Virus record (IMG/VR): IMGVR_UViG_3300030101_002855 | Coordinates: 1 to 23,348 of that record | DNA: 23,348 nucleotides | Direction: 5' to 3' (one strand) | Origin: a virus | Shown: positions 7,401-12,512 of the stretch, one piece after another | How positions within the stretch are numbered: position 1 is the first letter of the stretch | Layout: each line of letters opens with the position of its first letter | The notes under the pieces: generated by a model | What the model was told of the DNA's origin: nothing | The model's database searches: none | What the model saw: the letters and a program-made list of their open reading frames with translations, nothing else | Position numbers and translations under genes: made by a program

Positions 7401-7438
7401 ACTTTCTCCTATCTTATTGTTATCTATTAACTTACATC

Positions 7439-7462
7439 TACATCAAGTATTATCTCGATGTA
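7439..7462 (-). promoter_or_regulatory. leader hairpin of the amidoligase operon
   Basis: In the minus-strand RNA, UACAUCGAG and CUUGAUGUA form a 9-bp stem with one G-U pair and a 6-nt loop; on the plus-strand RNA the same position would be an A-C mismatch. It lies about 10 nt after the predicted start of transcription from P7 and has no U tract, so it is not a terminator. It may protect the 5' end. The right half also contains an AATACTTG box with TAACAA 18 bp downstream of TTGATG, so a second promoter could be embedded here. Confidence 0.45.
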
Positions 7463-7478
7463 CGTTTTTCCTACATAG

Positions 7479-7512
7479 AGATTACGAAATTCTACTGACA
7501 AAAGCAAGAACT
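7479..7512 (-). promoter_or_regulatory. promoter P7 of the amidoligase operon
   Basis: Minus-strand -35 TTGCTT (7502-7507), 17-bp spacer, -10 TAATCT (7479-7484), with an A-rich AAAAAGTTC stretch immediately upstream. Transcription would start near 7472, about 70 nt before the 48-aa gene. It lies immediately after the 139-aa gene without an intervening terminator, so read-through from upstream is likely as well. Confidence 0.5.
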
Positions 7513-7530
7513 TTTTTAACTTTCTATCTA

Positions 7531-7950
7531 CTAAATGGGCCAATAGTAATCCATATCTCTACGTTCTTTCCATCTATACTTAGAGTAATACTCTAAGTCC
7601 TTTCTAAGTAGGTTGCTTCTATGTGAAGCGTGTACTCTATTATCGCCTATCCAAGAAGGCATCTTTATAGAATCTGGAAGACCTACAAGTTCCATAGTAT
7701 TATTATAGTCTCTAAGTATCCATTCTTCTATCATTTTGTTTTTGTAGAGCAACAACGCTTCCTCGTAGCCTTCCCACATTAGAACGGCTGGATGTCTACG
7801 CCAACCCTTGTATTTATTGCCTTGTAGAGTTGGGTTATCTACTAATACATTGTAGATTTGCAAGGCTTCTACTCTCTGCTTTCCTAGTCTACGATAGTCT
7901 AGTACTTGTGCAGATAGAGTAAAATCTTCGTATGGTAGAAATGTCTGCAT
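7531..7950 (-). CDS. MSMEG_6728-like / pyrimidine-dimer glycosylase-related protein
   Basis: A 139-aa protein starting MQTFLPYEDF and containing SAQVLDYRRLGKQRVEA, a KGWRRHPAVLMWEGYE segment, and a SHRSNLLRKDLEYYSKY segment ending in YYWPI. These match a widespread family often annotated as pyrimidine-dimer DNA glycosylase/endonuclease V-like or MSMEG_6728 family. Whether this phage version cuts at DNA lesions is not shown; the family assignment is firmer than the activity. Length is typical. The start overlaps the stop of the upstream 62-aa gene (TAATG) and lacks a strong ribosome site, pointing to coupled translation. Confidence 0.7.
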   Translation of the reverse strand: MQTFLPYEDFTLSAQVLDYRRLGKQRVEALQIYNVLVDNPTLQGNKYKGWRRHPAVLMWEGYEEALLLYKNKMIEEWILRDYNNTMELVGLPDSIKMPSWIGDNRVHASHRSNLLRKDLEYYSKYRWKERRDMDYYWPI

Positions 7951-8138
7951 TAGAAACTACTATACCTTCTATGAGCATCCTCTCTATCTAATAGGTGCAT
8001 ACCACCTACCTTATCAGCATATCTCATAGCTTCAGTTGTACTAATAGCAATAAATCTAGTACCATCTACTAGTCTATACTTGTTATACCAAGTACCATTG
8101 AACATAACTCTATCTATTGAGTCACACTTTTTACACAT
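7950..8138 (-). CDS. hypothetical 62-aa protein with N-terminal CxxC
   Basis: Unrecognised small protein with MCKKC at the very N terminus, then a compact segment (GTWYNKYRLVDGTRFIAIST) that looks like two short beta strands, a TEAMRYADKVGG helix and a basic tail. One CxxC alone is not enough for a zinc finger unless it dimerises. AAGGGG precedes the ATG by 8 nt. It is set between overlapping small genes in one direction, so it is probably expressed with them. Confidence 0.6.
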   Translation of the reverse strand: MCKKCDSIDRVMFNGTWYNKYRLVDGTRFIAISTTEAMRYADKVGGMHLLDREDAHRRYSSF

Positions 8139-8139
8139 C

Positions 8140-8322
8140 TTACTTACCCCTTTCTACTACTTCTACTACACTACCTTCATCTAGTCCTTCTACGTCATCA
8201 CACTCTAGTAACTGTTTGTACTGTTTCTCATCTAGTAAAACCACAACTACTCTTTTCTCTGTAGGGTTATGGCTGAAGTAGTCTTTTATGTCTCTACGTA
8301 ATATGTCTATTAGCTCAAACAC
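8140..8322 (-). CDS. hypothetical 60-aa protein, GTG start
   Basis: An unrecognised 60-aa protein that starts with GTG immediately after the TAA of the 39-aa gene (TAAGTG), with AGGAG about 7 nt upstream. It has an N-terminal helix (IDILRRDIKDYF), a hydrophobic strand (KRVVVVLLD), a KQYKQLLE helix and an acidic C-terminal strand. The pattern is an alpha/beta mini-domain; no function can be named. Confidence 0.6.
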   Translation of the reverse strand: MFELIDILRRDIKDYFSHNPTEKRVVVVLLDEKQYKQLLECDDVEGLDEGSVVEVVERGK

Positions 8323-8442
8323 TTATCTACTCCTACTCTTTTTACGCTTTACTCTTTCTATTTGTGCAGGTGTTCTACCATTAGCTTTTAGTAGAGCGTT
8401 CTTCTTTCTCCTAGCTACTTTAACTAGTTTACTACGTCTCAT
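8323..8442 (-). CDS. very basic 39-aa protein
   Basis: Short gene beginning MRRSKLVKVA with a near-ideal AAGGAGGT site 6 nt before the ATG, and with its stop directly joined to the next start codon, so it is very likely translated. Some 16 of 39 residues are Lys or Arg (RRKKNALLK, ERVKRKKSRSR). It could bind nucleic acid or the ribosome; the sequence shows charge and little else. It lies after a gene whose C terminus is also very basic. Confidence 0.7.
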   Translation of the reverse strand: MRRSKLVKVARRKKNALLKANGRTPAQIERVKRKKSRSR

Positions 8443-8485
8443 TCTATTACCTCCTTATAGGTATCGGTGTTGTTATTAAATCTTT

Positions 8486-8947
8486 CTACCAAGTTTTCTC
8501 TTCTCTGAGTATTGGTCGTATAAGTCTCGGGTCTAGCTTCTTACGCTTTCTACTGTGATACTTGTTCTGTACCACCATTCTTCTTCTAGTATTTCTTGCT
8601 AATTTGATCTGCCTATCTAGTGCTTCTGCTTTCTCTACTTGATTGAGCGTAGTCGCTAGTGTTATTCTACTATATCTAGTACCAGCATCTTTATCTATTA
8701 CATTGACTATCATATTATCGCCTCTAGCCTTACTCCGCATAGCTTCTATTATATGCCATAGATTAATGAGGCTACTAGTAACATTGTCAATAGACTTTTT
8801 CTCATTACCTACATAGTCAATTAGTAGAGAGTACTTTTTATCTAGACCTTTTGAATAATAGATATTTACCGCACCTACACTTTTAAATCTGTAGTCATCA
8901 ATCGGTGTAGCACTTTCCATATCTACTACTAGGTTATTGTTATTCAT
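8486..8947 (-). CDS. hypothetical 153-aa protein with basic C terminus
   Basis: Unrecognised. The first 100 residues have alternating strand-like and helical segments (FKSVGAVNIYYSKG, KYSLLIDYVGN, SSLINLWHIIEAMRSKA, NMIVNVIDKD, RYSRITLATTLNQ), while the last 45 are strongly basic (RRRMVVQNKYHSRKRKKLD), suggesting contact with nucleic acid. A GTAGGT site precedes the ATG. It is the first gene after the terminator at 9031-9065, so a promoter should lie in 8948-9030. Confidence 0.65.
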   Translation of the reverse strand: MNNNNLVVDMESATPIDDYRFKSVGAVNIYYSKGLDKKYSLLIDYVGNEKKSIDNVTSSLINLWHIIEAMRSKARGDNMIVNVIDKDAGTRYSRITLATTLNQVEKAEALDRQIKLARNTRRRMVVQNKYHSRKRKKLDPRLIRPILREEKTW

Positions 8948-8981
8948 TTTGTACCTACTCTTTTATTATTCTATAAAATTC

Positions 8982-9006
8982 GCATCTACTATTTTTGCAT
9001 CTACTA
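8982..9006. repeat. direct repeat of GCATCTACTA in the leader of the 153-aa gene
   Basis: Two exact 10-bp copies (8982-8991 and 8997-9006), one per 15 bp, lie 35-60 bp upstream of the 153-aa start codon, next to a TATAGAAT sequence (minus strand, about 8966-8974) that could be a -10 element. Tandem spacing of this kind suggests an operator, but no clear -35 accompanies it. Confidence 0.35.
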
Positions 9007-9030
9007 GATACGAAGTCTAGAGAATAGTCT

Positions 9031-9065
9031 AAGTATAAAACGAGGGTAGAGTGTACTACCCCCGT
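9031..9065 (-). terminator. intrinsic terminator after the 89-aa gene
   Basis: Minus-strand RNA forms a 10-bp GC-rich stem (ACGGGGGUAG with CUACCCUCGU, one G-U pair, 6-nt loop) followed directly by UUUUAUA. The T-rich side exists only for minus-strand transcripts. It separates the 89-aa gene from the 153-aa operon. Confidence 0.8.
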
Positions 9066-9081
9066 TCTACTGGTCACCGTT

Positions 9082-9351
9082 CTACTTTGCTATGTTAAGA
9101 GATATTTTCGTAACAGGTTCAAAACCGTTATCTGTCATCACTTCATCTACCTTATCTTTGTTAGTAGTATGAAATTCATCTAGCTTGGTCTTTATCTCTG
9201 CGAACTCTGGGAAGTTGTCGCACATTACGTCGATTTTTCCTCTCTTGCTTGCACTAGCTACTCCTAAAGTTATAGACTCTTGGAACTTTTCTGCTGTGAT
9301 TAGTCCTAAAGCTAACATCTCTCTTAGTTGTGTATTGCTGATTTTACTCAT
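9082..9351 (-). CDS. hypothetical 89-aa helical protein
   Basis: Unrecognised. It begins MSKISNTQLREMLALGLIT, a helix-turn-helix-like start, followed by EKFQESITLGVASASKRGK and a C-terminal segment with EFAEIKTKLDEFHTTNKDKVDEVM. A small regulatory or inhibitory protein would fit, but no DNA-binding motif is certain. AAGGAG precedes the ATG. It is a single-gene unit: an intrinsic terminator follows, and the Fur-like and inverted-repeat sites lie upstream, so it may be separately regulated. Confidence 0.65.
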   Translation of the reverse strand: MSKISNTQLREMLALGLITAEKFQESITLGVASASKRGKIDVMCDNFPEFAEIKTKLDEFHTTNKDKVDEVMTDNGFEPVTKISLNIAK

Positions 9352-9403
9352 TTTACTCTCCTTTGATTAGTTTGTCTAATGATATATTATCTACTACAGG
9401 TTA

Positions 9404-9424
9404 TCTATAAGCATTTCCTATAGA
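9404..9424. promoter_or_regulatory. inverted repeat upstream of the 89-aa gene
   Basis: TCTATA and TATAGA flank a 9-nt spacer; the right half also reads TTTCCTATA, a half-site found again at 10149-10158 and inverted at 10120-10128. On the minus strand a weak promoter (TTATAG, 18 bp, TATATC) overlaps it. A regulator binding site is possible. Confidence 0.3.
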
Positions 9425-9432
9425 AACCTTAT

Positions 9433-9447
9433 TGAGATTGATTCTCA
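9433..9447. promoter_or_regulatory. Fur-like 7-1-7 box
   Basis: TGAGATT-G-ATTCTCA is one mismatch from a perfect 7-1-7 inverted repeat of the Fur type (compare TGAGAAT-N-ATTCTCA variants of the Fur consensus). It lies about 85 bp upstream of the 89-aa start codon. A single site of 15 bp could arise by chance. Confidence 0.35.
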
Positions 9448-9586
9448 TTAAGACTCCCCGTTTGTTATTATAAAAATTCATATTGGAGAATGTAGCGATT
9501 ATCTGGGAGAATAGCAAGAAAATAATTTTGGCAGCTTGAAAGATTTAATTAGAGTATTTTGCCAAAAGTCAATAGTTAATTTTAAT

Positions 9587-9606
9587 AATGTGACGTATAT
9601 CACACT
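9587..9606. promoter_or_regulatory. CRP-like site
   Basis: AATGTGA-CGTATA-TCACACT contains the full TGTGA-N6-TCACA core of CRP sites. Its centre (9596.5) is about 60 bp before the predicted transcription start of P6, close to the -61.5 position of class I CRP-activated promoters. Confidence 0.5.
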
Positions 9607-9610
9607 AAAA

Positions 9611-9650
9611 AAAATAATGCTTGCTTTTGTCGTTTATTTTAACTATGGGG
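9611..9650 (+). promoter_or_regulatory. candidate CRP-associated promoter P6
   Basis: Box AAAATAATGC (9611-9620), -35 TTGCTT (9621-9626), 17-bp spacer, -10-like TATGGG (9644-9649). The -35 part matches the phage promoter family, the -10 is weak, which is usual for activator-dependent promoters. The transcript would begin near 9656 and run through the iterons, antisense to the small genes downstream; no plus-strand gene follows for 1 kb. Confidence 0.4.
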
Positions 9651-9659
9651 TTTTTTTAG

Positions 9660-9716
9660 ACTGGTCAGTCGAATATTAGACCGATAAGTCGAAAATTCAA
9701 CCAACTAGTCGAAAAT
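9660..9716. repeat. three iterons with exact 20-bp period
   Basis: AGTCGAA occurs at 9667-9673, 9687-9693 and 9707-9713, each followed by an AT-rich ATT/AAT tail and preceded by a variable AC(C/T)-type lead. The first copy also lies in a GACTG-GT-CAGTC inverted repeat at 9659-9670. Regular two-helical-turn spacing is typical of protein-binding iterons at replication origins or operators. Confidence 0.55.
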
Positions 9717-9721
9717 CAAAC

Positions 9722-9739
9722 GGGATAGGGGGAGGGGGG
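9722..9739 (+). other. G-rich run next to the iterons
   Basis: Runs of 3, 5 and 6 G separated by ATA and A, in otherwise AT-rich DNA. It could form a two-layer G-quadruplex or slow transcription. Apart from the listed sites, I see no gene in 9352-9781; the rest of that 430-bp gap is AT-rich sequence without reading frames worth calling. Confidence 0.35.
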
Positions 9740-9781
9740 TATAACGCAAATAAGAGCTACACACAAAATTATACTACTTTT

Positions 9782-10015
9782 TTAGGATAGGAAGTCTAAA
9801 CTCCCTGCAAAATCGTTCATATCTACAGACTCTAGTTCTTCTGCATTTTGTAGTCTACTTACTATTTCTGCTATTTCACCCATTATTTTACCAGATGGGT
9901 CTACTACATCGTATACTTCCATACTTTTTGCTAAAGTTATTGCAGAATTTATATTATTTATAGATGATTCATTAGAGAAATCATTACCCAGAGCTTTATC
10001 TAACCTTCTTTTCAT
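9782..10015 (-). CDS. hypothetical 77-aa protein
   Basis: Unrecognised protein with a basic start (MKRRLDKALG), a Ser/Asn-rich segment, and two helices (SAITLAKSMEVYD; IMGEIAEIVSRLQNAEELES) followed by an acidic, hydrophobic C terminus (VDMNDFAGSLDFLS). The acidic helical tail would suit a protein-protein interaction role such as an early host-takeover protein, but this is inference. Monocistronic: promoter P2 places its -10 25 nt before the ATG. Confidence 0.6.
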   Translation of the reverse strand: MKRRLDKALGNDFSNESSINNINSAITLAKSMEVYDVVDPSGKIMGEIAEIVSRLQNAEELESVDMNDFAGSLDFLS

Positions 10016-10039
10016 TTTTTCAACCTTTTTTGTTTATTG

Positions 10040-10076
10040 AATTTACTAATGAAAGGTTACTTAAAACAAGTATTTT
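10040..10076 (-). promoter_or_regulatory. promoter P2 of the 77-aa gene
   Basis: Minus strand: AAAATAC box (10070-10076), -35 TTGTTT (10064-10069), 18-bp spacer, -10 TAAATT (10040-10045). From CTTG to the ATTAGTAAATT end the layout is the same as P1, including a CTTG-TTT-TAAG inverted repeat. Confidence 0.65.
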
Positions 10077-10119
10077 TAAAATATTTTGTAATTTTTTTTA
10101 AATAGTAGGTAAGTGTACA

Positions 10120-10158
10120 ATATAGGAATAGTTCTATTTGGCTGTATTTTTCCTATAT
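10120..10158. repeat. 9-bp inverted repeat ATATAGGAA / TTCCTATAT
   Basis: Exact 9-bp arms at 10120-10128 and 10150-10158 with a 21-nt gap, directly after the 10172 stop codon. It is AT-rich and not followed by a T tract, so a terminator is doubtful; it shares the TTCCTATA half-site with 9416-9423, which suggests a common binding protein. Confidence 0.35.
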
Positions 10159-10171
10159 ATGGACATTTTAT

Positions 10172-10372
10172 TTAAAATACGGGTATATGTATAGGTTTTC
10201 TAGTTTTGAGTGAATTTTCGCCAGTTTTCGTGTCTACAATATAATAAAGATATGCAAGTATTTCGTGTTCTGCTTCATTACCACGTACTCCTGCTACCAT
10301 AGTAACCTTTTCTACCTCATAACCTTTGTCTTCTACGCTTTGTACCTCTTCCCACTTTGTTTCTTGGAACAT
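10172..10372 (-). CDS. hypothetical protein overlapping the MNGKGDK gene
   Basis: The reading frame is open from 10480, but its first part lies out of frame over a better gene (10317-10484). A likely start is the ATG at 10372 (66 aa, beginning MFQETKWEEV). The ATG at 10300 (42 aa, MVAGVRGNEA) has a better AAAGG site and lies 17 nt after the stop of the upstream gene. The segment NEAEHEILAYLYYIVDTKTGE looks like authentic protein: a helix followed by a strand. No family recognised. The exact start is unsettled. Confidence 0.5.
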   Translation of the reverse strand: MFQETKWEEVQSVEDKGYEVEKVTMVAGVRGNEAEHEILAYLYYIVDTKTGENSLKTRKPIHIPVF

Positions 10373-10484
10373 CTTGTCTAGGTTTAGTTGCTGTAGTAGT
10401 AGGTTTACTACCAAAAATCCTTTCGTAGTTATTTTTATACCTCTTAATATCAGAGGTTCTATCCTTATCACCTTTGCCATTCAT
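10317..10484 (-). CDS. small conserved-type phage protein (MNGKGDK family)
   Basis: A 55-aa gene that begins MNGKGDKDRT and continues YERIFG, a start I recognise from many small uncharacterised phage proteins (MNGKGDK-x-R...IFG). The C-terminal half is basic (RNKVGRGTKRRRQRL). It is encoded in a different frame from the longer open frame at 10172-10480, which covers nearly all of it; the family-like N terminus makes this frame the better candidate. An A/G-rich sequence precedes the ATG, 4 nt upstream of the alternative. Function unknown. Confidence 0.7.
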   Translation of the reverse strand: MNGKGDKDRTSDIKRYKNNYERIFGSKPTTTATKPRQDVPRNKVGRGTKRRRQRL

Positions 10485-10551
10485 CTTTTCTTTCTTTTTA
10501 TATTACGTTAGTAATATATTTCTTTCTTTTACTAAGTAAACTAAGTAGCTT

Positions 10552-10566
10552 CTTGGCTTAGAGCCC
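10552..10566 (-). promoter_or_regulatory. short leader hairpin after P3
   Basis: Minus-strand RNA GGCU-CUA-AGCC begins within a few nucleotides of the start predicted for P3. Without a U tract it is not a terminator; it may protect the 5' end of the message, as suggested for the P7 leader. Confidence 0.3.
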
Positions 10567-10570
10567 GTAT

Positions 10571-10610
10571 AAGTTACTAATAAAACCATATATATATCAA
10601 GTACTTTTTT
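10571..10610 (-). promoter_or_regulatory. promoter P3 (minus arm of divergent pair)
   Basis: Minus strand: AAAAAAGTAC (10601-10610), -35 TTGATA (10595-10600), 18-bp spacer, -10 TAACTT (10571-10576). ATTAGTAA lies 16 nt after CTTG, as in P1 and P2. It would drive the MNGKGDK gene with a leader of about 80 nt. Confidence 0.6.
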
Positions 10611-10611
10611 T

Positions 10612-10653
10612 AAAAAATAATACTTGTACTATATATTATCTTTTATTTAAATT
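10612..10653 (+). promoter_or_regulatory. promoter P4 (plus arm, packaging operon)
   Basis: Plus strand: AAAAAATAATAC (10612-10623), -35 TTGTAC (10624-10629), 18-bp spacer, -10 TAAATT (10648-10653). It lies back to back with P3. The first start codon (10666) is only about 6 nt after the expected transcription start, so the first gene would be almost leaderless or the actual -10 is slightly upstream. Confidence 0.6.
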
Positions 10654-10665
10654 AATGTTGAAGAT

Positions 10666-10902
10666 ATGACTAAAGTATTAAACATAGCTAGAAGTTATTG
10701 CTCTAACTGGGATGCAGGTAACTGTATAGGGTGTATATTTAGTAGAAAGAATGATAAACTATCTATTACACTAGATTCTAAGTTAAGTGGTAAGTCTTGT
10801 AGAGTAGAGAGAGGTTGTGATTTTTTTGATACTGTGGTTATACCGGGAATAACTGATGATAGAATAAGACAGTCTGCTAGATTGTCTGGGAGGAATAAAT
10901 GA
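10666..10902 (+). CDS. Cys-rich 78-aa protein, first gene of the packaging operon
   Basis: Small protein with six Cys residues: YCSNWDAGNCIGCIF, then SCRVERGCDFFDTVVIPG. Similar Cys-rich proteins (YC-x-N-x(5)-C-x-G...GC-x-F-F...VIPG) occur at this position in other phages, but none is characterised to my knowledge. The Cys pattern suggests zinc or another metal. It directly follows promoter P4, and its TGA overlaps the ATG of the next small gene (ATGA). Given the position ahead of the packaging genes it may be regulatory or an early structural accessory; this cannot be decided here. Confidence 0.7.
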   Translation: MTKVLNIARSYCSNWDAGNCIGCIFSRKNDKLSITLDSKLSGKSCRVERGCDFFDTVVIPGITDDRIRQSARLSGRNK

Positions 10903-11009
10903 GAACAGCAGTAGCAGTTATAACAATGATATCTGGAAAACTTTGGTTTTTTCTAGAAGCCATAGCTATAGTATTATTAATTAAGACAATAAAAGGTTTT
11001 GTTAGATGA
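10899..11009 (+). CDS. 36-aa single-helix membrane peptide
   Basis: A very short gene joined to both neighbours by ATGA overlaps, with GGGAGG before its ATG, which supports translation. The product begins MRTAVAVITM and has a hydrophobic stretch (LWFFLEAIAIVLLI) that should form one membrane helix, ending in a basic tail (KTIKGFVR), so the C terminus probably faces the cytoplasm. Small holin-like or spanin-like functions are possible. No family recognised. Confidence 0.65.
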   Translation: MRTAVAVITMISGKLWFFLEAIAIVLLIKTIKGFVR

Positions 11010-11767
11010 AGAGAGCTATCGTAACGCCAGATAAGCATTTTCCATATGAGGACAAGAAAGCAATAAAGGTAGTATGTAAGGCTATAGAACTTGTAAAGCC
11101 TGACATATATATAGACTTAGGTGATACTGGAGAATGGGAGTCTGTATCTCATTGGCAGTGGAAGAAGAAAAAGAGACCACCTTTGGAATATCAGCTTCCT
11201 TTTGTATATGAAGAAATAAAAGCTGTAAACAAGGGTATGGATACTATAGACGCATCTCTTGATAAAGCAGGAACTAAAGAACGTCATTTCGTGGAGGGTA
11301 ATCATGAAGACTGGCTCAATAGGTTTGTTGAAGAAAATCCATACTTGGCTAAAGAAATACTCGTTAAAAATGCATTACGTCTTAAAGAGCGTGGATACAA
11401 GTATCATAGGCTCGGAAAGATGCTCAAGATTGGTAAAATTAATTTCTACCACGGGCATCATTTTGCAGGAGTTAGTCACACTCGTAATCATCTCCTTCGT
11501 CTCGGTGGTAATGTTATGTATGGTCACCATCATGATATTCAGCAGAGCTCTGTTACACACATTGACGGAGTTAAGTCAGCGTGGTCAATAGGATGTTTAA
11601 AGGATATGAGTGCAGAAGCTAATGAATGGCTTGGTAATAGACAACATAACTGGCAACACGCATTTGCTATAGTAGACTTTCATAGAAATGGTAACTTCAA
11701 TGTTACAATACATCAAATAGTAAATGGAGTTAGTACGGTTGATGGAAAAGTTTTGAATGCAAAGTAG
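11006..11767 (+). CDS. calcineurin-like metallophosphoesterase
   Basis: A 253-aa enzyme of the calcineurin-like phosphoesterase superfamily. The metal-binding signature is complete: Asp9-x-His11 (TPDKHFP), LGD at about 38-40, GNHED at 98-102, HGHH at 149-152 and GHHH at 173-176, so a two-metal phosphodiesterase/monoesterase is expected. The substrate (nucleotide, nucleic acid end, or phosphoprotein) cannot be read. It lies in the packaging operon just before the small terminase, an arrangement seen in several marine phages, and overlaps that gene by 11 bp. Start ATGA-coupled to the 36-aa peptide. Confidence 0.85.
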   Translation: MKRAIVTPDKHFPYEDKKAIKVVCKAIELVKPDIYIDLGDTGEWESVSHWQWKKKKRPPLEYQLPFVYEEIKAVNKGMDTIDASLDKAGTKERHFVEGNHEDWLNRFVEENPYLAKEILVKNALRLKERGYKYHRLGKMLKIGKINFYHGHHFAGVSHTRNHLLRLGGNVMYGHHHDIQQSSVTHIDGVKSAWSIGCLKDMSAEANEWLGNRQHNWQHAFAIVDFHRNGNFNVTIHQIVNGVSTVDGKVLNAK

Positions 11768-12512
11768 AACCATAAAGAAGAAAGACCATCTATTATTCGA
11801 TGATGTAAATGAGTTTAACCAGTTTATGCCTAATACTGAGTTGATTGATAACTGGAGAGATGGTTTTGAAGGTGATTGGGTTCTGTGTGATGATGGTAAA
11901 GTGTGTCAGGTTTTAAAAAGAAACTATCTTAAAAAAAATGGTATTATAAAAGCTGACTACATCAGAACTGTAATGGGTACATATATATGCACAGGTAGTT
12001 ATAAAATTGCTGGAGATATGAGAAAAAACATATACACCTTCAGTCCTAAGTACGATAGTGCATATAAGGTAAAAAAAGATAGAAAGAAACCAACTAGGAA
12101 TGAGTTCTTATTTGCTAAGTATGTAGCTAAGGGCGAAGATATGGTAGATGCGTTTCTAACTGCATTTCCAGCTAATAGCAGAAAGTATGCAGAAAGAGAA
12201 GCTAAGTTTTTAATGAATACTGAAAGGGTAAAAAGTTTGATACGTGAAGAAATAGATAAGATATTGAATGAGGCAGAGATAACCCCATTGTATATCTTAG
12301 AGAAGATGAAGGATATTATAGAGTCTACTACCTCTAGAGATAGTGATAAAGTGTCCTTGTTAAAAGAATTAGTTTCTATAGCTGGTATGAAAGATACTGA
12401 AAAGAAATCTGAATCCGTTACTGTATTTCAAGGGTTCTCATCTGACCAACTAGAAGCTATTGGTGGAAACAATAAGAAACTGGCAAGTGCCAAAAGGGAA
12501 TTGAAAAGCTGA
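11757..12512 (+). CDS. terS: terminase small subunit
   Basis: A 251-aa protein whose C-terminal half has the look of a terminase small subunit: KPTRNEFLFAKYVAKGEDMVDAFLTAFP, a region like the DNA-binding helix-turn-helix, then a helical oligomerisation segment (ERVKSLIREEIDKILNEAEITPLYILEKMKDIIE). The first 110 residues form a separate beta-rich domain (DWVLCDDGKVCQVLKR, YIRTVMGTYICTGS) not typical of short small terminases. It would recognise the packaging site and load the large subunit encoded 530 bp further on. It overlaps the phosphoesterase and has GGAAAA before the ATG. Confidence 0.7.
   Translation: MQSRTIKKKDHLLFDDVNEFNQFMPNTELIDNWRDGFEGDWVLCDDGKVCQVLKRNYLKKNGIIKADYIRTVMGTYICTGSYKIAGDMRKNIYTFSPKYDSAYKVKKDRKKPTRNEFLFAKYVAKGEDMVDAFLTAFPANSRKYAEREAKFLMNTERVKSLIREEIDKILNEAEITPLYILEKMKDIIESTTSRDSDKVSLLKELVSIAGMKDTEKKSESVTVFQGFSSDQLEAIGGNNKKLASAKRELKS

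Noticed and set aside
7254-7530. CRISPR-like or IS ends near the P7 region
   Set aside because: The repeats here are a single hairpin and promoter boxes; there are no regular spacers, no transposase and no target duplication.
9618-9680. Plus-strand 20-codon frame starting MLAFVVYF over promoter P6
   Set aside because: No ribosome site; the ATG lies in the -35 box of the promoter and the frame ends in the iterons.
10120-10158. Inverted repeat as an intrinsic terminator of the minus-strand genes
   Set aside because: AT-rich 9-bp arms with a 21-nt loop and no following T tract; more likely a binding site if functional.
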